Shown piece after piece: positions 21,101 through 30,000 of a stretch of DNA of 30,000 bases. The number at the start of each line of letters is the position of its first letter. The stretch's first letter is position 1. The stretch is from Mesostigma viride (taxonomy: Eukaryota > Streptophyta > Mesostigmatophyceae > Mesostigmatales > Mesostigmataceae). The notes under the pieces are model-generated. The model did no database searches and was not told where the DNA came from. It worked only from the letters and a program-made list of their open reading frames with translations. The stretch is from positions 2,891,109-2,921,108 of the forward strand of contig RPFO01000027.1 in the NCBI GenBank assembly GCA_009746045.1, written 5' to 3'. The position numbers were made by a program, and so were the translations under genes.

Positions 21101-24100
21101 CACACGTCAGGGAATAGAAGCCCCCCATAGTCTGTCTTCCCCACCTATGACGGGCTCCCCTTAGCTGGGTGTTGCCCGAGACTCTGGGTGGTGCAGGTGC
21201 CCTAGTGCACCTAGAGCAAGTGTTGTTTACATTCCCACCCTTGCAGGAAGTAGCTTAGAATGTATTATAGGCCATATGCCCCTTCTCTGGGCTATGTGCT
21301 ACAGATACTCCCAACGGAGTTATGTTCCTAATTAATTAATAGTCTGTCAGGTTTTTCAAGGCCATTCCAAGAACTCTGGTAGAGAGACAGAATGACAGAT
21401 AGATGACTAGAGAGAAGTAGGGAGACATCGGAAATGCAGATGGAACGACTACGGGGGAACACGAAGAATGATAGGACACGTGAGGGGGGATGAGAGGGAG
21501 AGAGACAAGATGAGATGTTTAGGAACGATGGGGAGAGAACAGGGGGAGAGACACATCGGGAGACCAACGGGGAGAAAAATGGGGCAACAGAAAGGCAGGC
21601 AGCCCGCGAGCCCACACATCCCATTCCCACAGTACCGCAGTGAGTGTGCCCGGGAAGAAAGCGCCAGAAGTCGGCTGCAGAACACACTTAGAGGTGGCCG
21701 CCTTTCCCTTCACTGGCGCAGGCTGAGAAGGCCTCGCGCCTGCACTGGGGACCCCGGCTAGCTCGCCCTCGCCTTCTACCTTTCCTTTGCCCTTGCCCTT
21801 GCCCTTTCCTTTGCCCATGTCCTCACGGTTGTCCTTGTCCTTGCCCCCCTTCCCCTGCTTGACCTCCACGTAATACGAGACATCGCGCCACACCAGCAGC
21901 GCGCGACGCTCCACCGGCAAGAAAGACTCCACGTCGTCCTCGTTCTCCCTGCCAGGGTGGTGGCCAGGCGGCACGGTCCAGGTGGATGGCATGTGGGGGA
22001 CGACGACTGCAGCAGGGCTCCCTCGTTCGGGGTCCTCATCAGCGCCGATTTTGGGTGCAGCCAGGGTTGAGTCCTCCTGAGCCCCAGGAAGGTTGTTGCC
22101 AGGTGTCACATCCATGCCTGCCGTTTGCCCTGGTGTTTCAGGGATGCCAGATCGGGACCCGCCAGGTGTCGCAGTCATATTGGTGCCACTCGTGGATACG
22201 AACCCCACCTTGCTGGCGTCGTTGATAGCCTCTGCCAATGGGCCTGTTGAGCTCAAGGTTTCTTGGTGGGCTCCCTCGCCCAGGGTCCCTACAGAGTGCT
22301 CGCATTCGGCACCTCGGGTGGCACTGCTGGTTGTCACAGACATGCTAACATCCGCATCCATGCCCCCTTCTCCTTCCCCTTCCCCTTCGTCGTCGCGCCC
22401 TGGACCGCCCTCCTCAAAGCCCATGCCGCCATATTCGTGGTCATCCTCATGCAAGGGAGCCCCGACGGTCGGTGCACGCAGCAGCCCCGCTTTGCGCAGC
22501 AGCCAGCGAACGCCGCTGGATACCCGGCCAAGTAACGAGGGCTTGTCACTGCGCCACATGGCGAGCAGCGTGAGCGGCACCTGGTAGGCGACCACGAGGA
22601 TGGCAAGGTAGCCCAGGGGCGCCCAGCGGTTCGGGTACTTTTGGAGGTCGAACGCGGCGTTGGCGAGTGGGTCATCCAGCCCGAACTCGTTGATCAGGAG
22701 GCCGTTCATGCAGTACTGGAGCGGGTTGAGCCAGTAGAGCCAGCGCAGGTAGACGGGGATCTGGCGCACACAAACAAGCAAGGAAAAGAATGTTCCGAAG
22801 AATATTCAGGATATTGGTAATAGAAAGAGCGGTCTTATTGAAAACCATATTCTCTAGGGACGGCAGTCCTGTGGAATATTAAACACACCATGATATATGA
22901 TGAACAGCACAACAGCACATGGCATTCTGACCAGCGTATTTCCAACATTCTTGACCCTTGTATGACCACACAGCAGCATTCACACCATGAGGAGGAACAA
23001 ACTGGCACTTCTACGTAAAGCCCTCCATTCACCACCCCTTTGTTGAACACAAGTGCTGAGAGCTGGTAGTTGGCGACCGTGATGAACAACAAGGACCCTT
23101 GTTCGTCGATCACATTAAACGATCCATCTTTGTCACCCATCCTCAATGCACTCTATTCAACTCTCTTGGATGCACTCTCATAAATGCATTCTATTCCACA
23201 CACCTGTTCGTAGTTGACCAAGATCCCCATAAACAGGAACCCGAGCACGATGATCACGTTGGAGGAGCCGACGACGACACCCATGCGGCGCGAGCAGTTT
23301 GCTGCTGTCATCGAGAAGCCCATGAAGACCTGCACGACGAGGGAGGTGCTCAGCCAATAGTAGAAGAAGTGGCCCGGCCCGTGCGTGATCTGAGCTGCCC
23401 AGTACGAGACGCACTGCCCCACCAGCACCATGCCTGAGTACGGCAGGGTGGATACGGAGACGAACGCCAGAATGTAGGGCACACGGCCATACATGCGCCT
23501 GCGTGTGTGGGGAAGCAACCAGGTAGTTCCATGCGAAATGGGTTGACAGCGGATAGAGAGCTTCATTATTTTCAGTATCATATGGCTGCGGAGGGCGGGC
23601 GGGCAGGGGGGCGAAATGAACATACATGTTCGCTGTGCATGGCTGTAAAGGAATTGATGAACTGAAGTACGGTATAAGGGGGTGAAATCGCAATGGCAGA
23701 AGGAATGAGCTGATGCTTATTGCACTAAGGCCCGTCTAGAATTGCTTGGTGTTGCTCACTGTCAGGTGTTAATCTGGGAATCATAAAAACGAAGGTTACT
23801 GTGTTAGCATCGCTGAGCTGAAGCTGGCCAAGCACTGACTCCTTTTGTACCTAGAAAACTATCGACTTTGGTTGCGCCTTTCGATCAATCCACTGTGTTT
23901 GCACCAGTACAAGGACCCAGGACAACTAGTCAAAAGTCAGGAACATGAGAGGCCACATATATAGAAAGTATAAACCCAACTTTTTCCTAATCCCATCCCC
24001 TTAGATCCCCATTCAATCAATTATCAATTTAACAATTAAACATCCATAATAAAACCAAGGAATACCTATTGAAATAGGACTTTTAGGCGTTAAAAAGGGG

Positions 24101-27100
24101 TTGCCTTGCGAAGACGTAGCCCGCATTGGCAGTAACTAGCCTTATGCCTATTTGCAGTCATAGGGTATTTGGCTGGAGCGCATTCACACACAAGGGGCAG
24201 CATACTCAGCGTGCGTGAACTACATCAGACCAGCATGTGCCAGCCGAACAAAAATGGCTCATGAATGCTTTCCACATTTTGCATAAGAACGTTACGCTCA
24301 GAAACAGAAGGGAAAAAAAAAGAAGATAGCAAACTAAATGTGCACCAACCGCGCTCCCAGTTTGGCGCAAGCCATGATAACAGCAAATGTTTCTACACAT
24401 AACAAGAGCAAATAACAGAATGTTACACCAAAGCGCACTAAACGATCATGCTCTCACCCAGGAAAAATTCGGACTGATCGCAGGATTAGGGCGAATGCGA
24501 AACGAACACGCCGTACGAATACCCACTTGCTGCACTCCTCAACAACACGGAAGTAGGAAGGATTATTACCTTCTAAAAGAAAGTTACACCAAAGGGCACC
24601 CACCGGCCACGCTCCTCGTCAAAAACAAAGCGGAACTCCATGTACGCAGGGATGCACTCGACGCACGTCCCCGCGGAGGACAGCGCCACGAATGCGTAGT
24701 AGAACGTGCGCGAGAGCACGCCCCGCTCGCCCGTCGTGTCCATTGTAGAGAACAGCATGGCGTACAGTGCGTGGATGATGGTGTTCTCAACGTAGAAGGA
24801 CAAGTACTCGGTCGGGTTGCGGCGTGCTGTGAGGAAGAAGCGGTGCACCAGGTGCAGGTACTGCACCCACGCAGACGGCCGCCGCATCGCCAGCTTTTCT
24901 CCGGCTAGCGAACGCTCCTTCGCCTCGCCGGTAGAGCCCGCATCCGCCCTGGCATTGCCGGCATGGCTTGCGTGTGTGGCTGCATTGGTGGCGCTCCTGG
25001 CATTCATGACATTCGTGGCACTTGTGACATCGCTGGCATGGGCGGAAGTCGTGGCAGCGGTGCTGCCCGATACCAAGGCCCCAACCAAAGGCTGCCGCGC
25101 CTCAGGACTTCCAGTCTCAAGAGCCGCAACACCTTGCAGGTCTGCCGTAACAGCCTCGGTGCCACCGGTGCCAGCGGTGCCAGCGGTGCCACCGCCGCCA
25201 CCGCCGCCACCGCCGCCACCGCCGCCACCGCCGCCTCCGCCGCCACCGATGTACCTATGTCGATACTGCTGCGCCAACTCCTTTGCAAACGCTCTTTTCT
25301 TCTCTAAAATATGCGCTGCTGCGGCAGTGCCTCCAGCCCCCCCTTGGGCAGCTGCTTGGGCATCATGAGCCTTGGCCCTTTCATCCCATGTCTTCCACCC
25401 CTTGGACAGGATGTCCAGCAGGCCGTCGGCCGTGTTGGTGTTGGGAGGAATCGCATACCCCAGCGACGCAAAATGGCCGGCGGCGCTGGCCCCAGGCCCC
25501 AGGTAGACCATGTATCCCTGGGCCAGCAGCACCAGGGTGTCAAAGAGGTCGAAGATGGCTGCAAGTGGGGGCGAGCAACGAAAGCGAGGAAGCGAGAGGA
25601 ACACATCTCAGAGCTGCTCTAGATGGCTGCATAACCATTGTCGGGTTGTGGGACAGCAAGAAGCATGAATGCCAGTTACTATACGAAATGCACTCCGTCG
25701 CGACATTTGCAGGTGCTTTGCTCATTCAAAAACCAGCCATCAATATTCCAAGTGGCCAGTGATTCAAAGGCCTGTCATATTATAGGGCAGCAAGGAGACT
25801 AGGGAAAGGGTGTTGGGGAGGTGCAAGGAACGGATGAAGGCAGGTGGTTATTACAGGTGGATGGCCGTGCCTCCAAAGGCAGAAGGGGCACAGGCAGAGG
25901 GGAGAAGAAAAAGGAGAGAGTAAGACGGTGAGAAATAGAAGCAGGAGGGCCGATCGTGGGTGCGTGAGCGCAGGTCTAGTGTGTGTGGTGTGCGCTCAAT
26001 CTATCCTCAGCTTCAGCACAGTGCCTGCCATACCCTGGACAACGTGCACGGTGACGGCATTTAGTGCACCTGTACCGGGTGACCTGGATCATGCTTTCTC
26101 TTATGTAGCTGCTTACCATTTTGCCGGGCAGGCACACACAGTCTCACATGTAGCGGCTGGTGGCAGCTTGGCCAAGGAATAGGATGGCGAAGAGCCGCAA
26201 GCATTACCTCTGAGCTGGGGCCCAGCCTTGGCGACCCTCTTCATGGCTTATACCCAGACCCTGATGATGAAGATCTGACCCTGGATACAAGGCTGTAGGA
26301 GCTTCTGCTCGAGCTGCTTTAGCAGGTGCACATACTAGGATTTCCTTGCCTAGGTGAGTGCACTGTGGTGTGAAATGGAGCGTTGGGGGGATGCCCTGAG
26401 CACAATGCCATCCCTAGCCTGGGCTGGCGTACAGCTTTGTCAGGAACAACATGCCATTTATGTGATTGAGATCAGTGCAGCGGGTCAAACTACGTAGAAG
26501 CTGCCGATGACCACACAGTCAACCATGCAAAAAGGCACTGCAAAAACTACATGCACTCGCAGCCTGCGAAACAGTCGTATGAGCTCAGAATCTCTAACAT
26601 GATCTGGAAATACCTTGCCTGTGGTCGCATGGAACGCGGCGACATGATGAGTGCGTGGCCCCATGATCTGGAAATACCTTGCCTGTGGTCACATGCGACC
26701 GGATGAGTGCGTGGCCCCGTTGGTCGCCGGGTCCGTGCCATGAGCACACACACCAAACGTCTAGGATTGCTCTAGCTACTGCGCAAGGTTGGCTCATGAA
26801 CGTGGCGAACAGCAGGGACCCACAAAAAATCATGCCCACAAGACACGGTCTTCAACTGACATAGCTTGACTGCATGGCCCAGTGCATGGCAGTACTCTTA
26901 AAAATGCACACCTTGCCTTGGCTGGTGCACTGTGGCGATGAGGGTGTGGCCCCGCTTGATCAGCGCCTTGAACGCACGCACCATCACGAGTGCACTGGAC
27001 GTGTCCAGGCCCGTGGTCGGCTCGTCCGCCAGGATAATGCCCGGCATCATGATCAGCTGCAAGGCGACACTCAGCCGTCGCTTCTCGCCCCCCGAGATGC

Positions 27101-27614
27101 CGCGCAGCACGTTGTTGCCCACCAGGGTGTCCCTGCAGGACTCAAGCAGGAGGCCGTGGATCACGTCGTCCACGCGGCGACACTTGGCGGTGCGCGGCAT
27201 ATCACGTGGGAGCAGGAGGAAGGCTGCAAACAGAAGCGTCTCTCGCACTGTGAGCGCACCCAGCAGGATATCTTCCTGCTTCACATACGCCAGCTCGCCT
27301 TTCCTGACCATGGCCTGAGCGGGCTGTCCGTTCAGGGTCACGCACCCGCCCACTTTGCCTTTGACATTCTTGCCCGCGCACAGGTTCAAAAAAGAGGATT
27401 TACCTGCACCGGATGGGCCAAGGATACCGGTCAGGGAGGCGGCTGCAAAGACGCCCGAGGAGGAGTGCAGGATGCGTTTGATCTTGCCAGAATTGCCGCG
27501 CAGATCTAAGGTGAGAGACTGCCACGCGAGTGTCACGGCCTTGACGACGTGGGCCTCGTGGGTGAGCTGGTCCCCAGCGCCCGCCTCTGGAGACAATACG
27601 GCCACTGACGGCAT
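15186..27614 (-). CDS. Full-size ABCG transporter, (NBD-TMD)x2, nine exons
   Basis: An ATP-driven membrane transporter of the ABCG class; such proteins export lipids, hormones or toxic compounds, but the substrate cannot be told here. Exons: 27614-26912, 25558-24604, 23498-23204, 22760-21636, 20402-20065, 19582-19414, 18776-17997, 17439-17002 and 15464-15186, all GT-AG. They total 5,082 bases, an exact 1,694 codons with stop. NBD1: Walker A GPSGAGKS 66-73, signature ISGGEKRR around 173-180, Walker B ILADEP ending 199, switch His230 followed by QPRQ. TMD1 lies in exons 2-4, with the typical EERGRRMYGRVPYILAF at the exon 2/3 join. NBD2: GPSGAGKT 1029-1036, SGGEK 1138-1142, LLDEP ending 1163, His1194. 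TMD2 lies in exons 7-9 and contains FREERERGAYSTLSFVLAQ. Both ATP sites keep all key residues. Linkers are long and simple: poly-Gly 339 to about 361, GEGEGEG, GKGKGKGK. The ATG follows an in-frame TAG. Exon 8 could instead start at 17526. Confidence 0.93.
15742..15892. repeat. Two-copy direct repeat (79-bp period) in the last transporter intron
   Basis: The block AGATAGATTCCAAGATATGC with about 50 following bases occurs at 15742 and again at 15821, with a few changes in the middle. It lies inside the intron 15465-17001, between exon 9 and the larger minisatellite. Confidence 0.85.
16120..16842. repeat. G-rich minisatellite, about 52-bp unit, in the last transporter intron
   Basis: About twelve units built from GGGATAAGGGGTAACCACGG, a TAGGGTATAAGGGATAAGGG stretch and GTAAGTAGAATA. 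Some units have an extra 14 bases (ATAGGGATAGTAGA). The plus strand has several runs of three or four G per unit, so G-quadruplex formation is plausible; the transcribed RNA would be the C/U-rich strand. The unit length is not a multiple of three and contains no minus-strand stops, so all three minus frames stay open for 230-290 codons. These are not genes. Confidence 0.95.
17690..17957. repeat. 30-bp minisatellite in the intron between transporter exons 7 and 8
   Basis: About eight units of 30 bases: CTATAGTGCACGTCCTCATC followed by ATGGCACACA, with two or three slightly longer units at the edges. Each junction makes the 10-bp palindrome CACTATAGTG. The array ends about 40 bases from the donor site of exon 7 (17996). 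Open frames across it on both strands are composition effects. Confidence 0.95.
19730..19865 (-). repeat. Degenerate copy of the end of transporter exon 5 and its donor, inside the next intron
   Basis: The plus-strand word CCCGCTGATGCCCCGCA at 19829-19845 repeats the real exon 5 end at 20064-20080. Looser similarity extends outward on both sides (TATACCA, then CAACGG, and on the other side CAG.TGG.TGCCCA). In the real site the gene strand reads AGCGG then GTGAGG; in the copy it reads AGCGG then GCGAGA, so the donor GT is GC. A further fragment (GGTGGTTGCCCACCA) lies at about 19740-19755. Confidence 0.7.
19893..20041. repeat. Two-copy tandem repeat, 74-bp unit, next to transporter exon 5
   Basis: The block beginning AACGGAAGACTCTCTGAATA and ending GGCACATCA occurs at 19893-19966 and 19967-20040 with a single visible difference (CACGGCTC against CACTGCTC). 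It lies in the intron 19583-20064 and ends about 20 bases from the exon 5 donor. Confidence 0.9.
25185..25250 (-). repeat. Coding GGN triplet repeat (poly-glycine) in transporter exon 2
   Basis: On the plus strand this is a run of CCG/CCA/CCT triplets (ACCGCCGCC repeated). On the gene strand it encodes about 22 glycines in the linker between NBD1 and TMD1, followed by TAGTAGTGGTE. The triplet period keeps the frame, and such tracts change length easily. Confidence 0.95.
25559..26911 (-). other. Large first intron of the transporter gene
   Basis: This 1,353-base intron separates NBD1 from the rest of the protein. The junction (HQPRQ, then AIFDLFDTLVLLAQG) reads as a normal ABCG sequence. Apart from the duplication at 26598-26725 I see no gene, RNA or element in it; one G/A-rich stretch occurs near 25800-25950. 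Confidence 0.8.
26598..26725. repeat. Two-copy tandem repeat (about 64-bp period) in the first transporter intron
   Basis: CATGATCTGGAAATACCTTG followed by CCTGTGGTC.CATG and, further on, GATGAGTGCGTGGCCCC occurs twice, starting at 26598 and 26662. The second copy is slightly diverged. Confidence 0.85.
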
Positions 27615-27889
27615 GATGAAGAGCTATTGCAGGCACGGTTCAATGTTATCAAACCACATTATTACACTGAGGTCTAGCTGTAATTTTAGCATGCGAGTCT
27701 TGAAAACGACCTTGTCCCAAGACTATATCCCATGCCGTGGCAGTGCGCCTGCTCCGCTGGTACGGCACAGTTAGGCAACAGTCGATTTCCAAAGTACCCG
27801 CGACCCGTGCCTGACCCAGCTGGCCTGTTGCATCAATACAAAACGTTGCCGAATGCCGACAAAGGCACTAGGACGCACCTAAAGTAGGA

Positions 27890-27955
27890 GCGCTAGCTAG
27901 AAGTCCTGGCGCTGGCTCCACATCAGTATATATAGGTTATAGTACTAGCTAGCGC
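27890..27955 (-). promoter_or_regulatory. Possible TATA-containing promoter bracketed by an 11-bp inverted repeat
   Basis: TATATATA at 27927-27934 (CCTATATATACTG on the gene strand) lies about 315 bases upstream of the transporter ATG. It is flanked by a perfect inverted repeat, GCGCTAGCTAG at 27890-27900 and CTAGCTAGCGC at 27945-27955. The position suits a core promoter with a 5' leader of some 280 bases. No transcript start is known, so this is a proposal only. Confidence 0.35.
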
Positions 27956-30000
27956 AGTGTGACATCGTACCGGCTATCTGAACTGGGCCGGCTCAAAATT
28001 GCTGGCCAGGCTTTTCCAGCATTACAGTACTGCCATGGTAGGTAGCTTTGAGCGTGATTACATCGAGCCACTCATAACGAGTTCGTAGAGGAGAATTGGC
28101 CGGGAATGTAACTACGTACGCCGGCCGCTCAGATAAGTCCATAGATAGCCGCCCTAGTTACTTCTTAGATGGTTGAAATTTATGTATGATGCACACGAGC
28201 TCTAGGATGCGGTCATGGGTGTTGTACGTGCCCCTCGCCCGCACGAGCAAAACCGTCTGTCAATGCCGTGACGACCGACAAAAACGCATAAAAAGATGTG
28301 ATCATTGTGACAAAAGACGAGGCGTCGGAGGCCACGACCAATTTGCCTACAAGAAAAGTTTGACAAGTACTTGAATACTAGGGTACTTGCCACTTGGCCC
28401 CCCCGTTTTATAATTAAAAATCTGAGTATTTGGTCGTACTGATTTATTGGTCGTACGTCCACTGTTCAGAATCTAGCGTGGGGGTACGGCACAGTCAACG
28501 ATGTCGATGACGTGGCGGGCGTAACTATTCTATCCTTGTCTTGTTCTTGTTCTTGTTCTTGTTGTGTCCCACGCCGCACATTGGTGGCCGAGAATATCCT
28601 AGAAAATATTCTATCCATAAATCTCAGTCGGCACGGCCGGCGTGGAAAATATACACACTGAAATGAACATGAGTAAACTGAACTCTGAACTGAGATTCTC
28701 TGAACGGAAATAAACTGAACTTGATTTAAAATACCGTATCGGAACTGAATAACGGAACCTTCACACCAGTGTGTGACCACCTTCATTGAAGATTCGCTGA
28801 TACTCATCATTTCCCATTTCACCTCTCTGGTTTATGGTTAGATAATGACTGCGGCGTGGGACACAACAACAACAACGATTGGATTATAAATAGAGAATTT
28901 TACAGATTAGTAAAGTTGAGGCAGGGAAATTACGGAAACATATCCATATTTACAGACAGGTGTTTTTTATTACAGATCAGTCGGCGATTCTTTCTTCGAT
29001 ACGTAAGATACGTTCATACATCGGTTTTCCTGATCCGAATCGGATTCGTTTGTCAGATTCCGATGTCCGTCACGTCCTTTACTCAACATGCGAGAAATTT
29101 TGGCGCGGAAAAATGAACATCCGAGGTATCGTCCTGTGGCAAGCGAATAGCGATGCGCGCGCCTAATATTTTCCCTAGCGGAGGTGGGCAATGGGCGTGG
29201 CGACATGAATTCAGGCTGCTCTGCGGAATGCCAAAAACATGCCCGCATCGTCGGAGGAGTAGGACAATGATATGGAGGAAATTTTTCTGTTTCAATAGGG
29301 CACAGCTTGTTTTCATGTCATCGGCATGGGGCGTTTTCTTGTCATAGATTGAATGGCTGTCCCTCGGGAAATAGAAAAAGAATTCATGATCGCGGCAGTG
29401 AATTGCAAGTTTTGCGGACTAAACCTGTCGTAATGAAGCCGTTGGCGTTGATGTTTTTCTTGCACCCCTGGGCGAAGGATTTACAAGGTCAAGGTACATT
29501 TTATTGGGCTACGGTTTTCCTCTGTTTGTTGTGCTGGACGGCGTTGTTACGAGCTTTTTGCGCCAACCTTTGCAGTTTCGCCAGGTAGTTCGCCCCCGCT
29601 AAGGACAGTTCATAACCTGGCGACGTGATATTGCTTTCGTTGGCAGAGATGCCAGGTTACGGTTTATCGGGAAAACAAGCGGGCTTGGGTTTAGAAATGT
29701 GCTTTGGGGGAGAATATTGTGCGTATGACTGCTTGTGCATGAGAGGACGCTGGCCAAACCTTAGCAGCGGCATGAGTGCGCCTAGCAATCTAGAAGCTTG
29801 AAAGCTGCCAAATGCTTTTCATTTCCACATGCGGGAAAGGAAGCGCGATAGTGAGCATCATGTTCGGCATATTGCTTTAGTGCGAATTCAGTAGGTAGCG
29901 GTTACGATGCGTCATTTGAGCACTCCCCCTTGAAGAATATACAAGCCCAACATGTGCTAAGACAGCTGAGCTAGCCATGGCTGGCAATATGGTTGGCAAC
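27956..30000. other. Intergenic stretch without a recognisable gene
   Basis: No open frame here has a recognisable domain, codon pattern or splice-linked partner. Visible items are small: a TTCTTG microsatellite at about 28534-28563, repeated ACTGAAC words between 28660 and 28750, an inverted pair AGAATAT and ATATTCT at about 28590-28611, and TAACCTGGC with its complement GCCAGGTTA at about 29615 and 29652. A gene reaching in from beyond the right edge cannot be excluded. Confidence 0.5.

Overview
The window looks like nuclear DNA of a eukaryote, most likely a photosynthetic one (green alga or other plant-lineage organism). The reasons are: genes split by many GT-AG introns of roughly 50 to 1,500 bases, a plant-type CACTA (tnp2) transposase with all three of its usual domains, a full-size ABCG transporter, minisatellites inside introns, and relics of retroelements. 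I cannot name the species from the sequence.

Layout. (1) 1-7878 is a mobile block. A tnp2-family transposase gene on the minus strand (1719-6060, about six exons) is bracketed by two direct copies, about 98% alike, of a 1.7-kb element. The right copy is complete (6173-7878); the left one (1-1592) is cut by the window edge. The complete copy has inverted tips next to TTAA (TTAACCCCTAAATGG and its complement). (2) 8123-11726 is a plus-strand gene of six exons, with every intron in phase 0. It encodes a predicted 754-residue, low-complexity, Ala/Lys/Pro-rich protein of unknown function with a possible Tudor-like segment. (3) 11727-15185 is intergenic repeat country: a CTCAC-rich tract with a perfect 28-bp palindrome, a broken LINE reverse transcriptase on the minus strand (about 14020-14684) and a small foldback element (14711-14912). 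(4) 15186-27614 is one large minus-strand gene. Nine exons join in a consistent frame to 1,693 codons: a full-size ABCG transporter in the order NBD-TMD-NBD-TMD. Its introns hold several minisatellites and local duplications. (5) 27615-30000 shows no gene that I can support, only a possible promoter for the transporter near 27.9 kb and simple repeats.

How the parts relate. The transposase and the flanking repeats probably have a common history: the gene plus only about 110-130 bases on each side fills the whole space between the two TTAA-bounded copies, and no CACTA-type ends are visible inside. The 754-residue gene starts only 244 bases beyond the right copy, so the element may have altered its upstream region. 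The ABCG transporter is an ordinary host gene in function (ATP-driven export or lipid movement across a membrane), but its introns and linkers have collected many repeat expansions. All exon boundaries were found by reading splice sites and frames by eye, and none has transcript support here.
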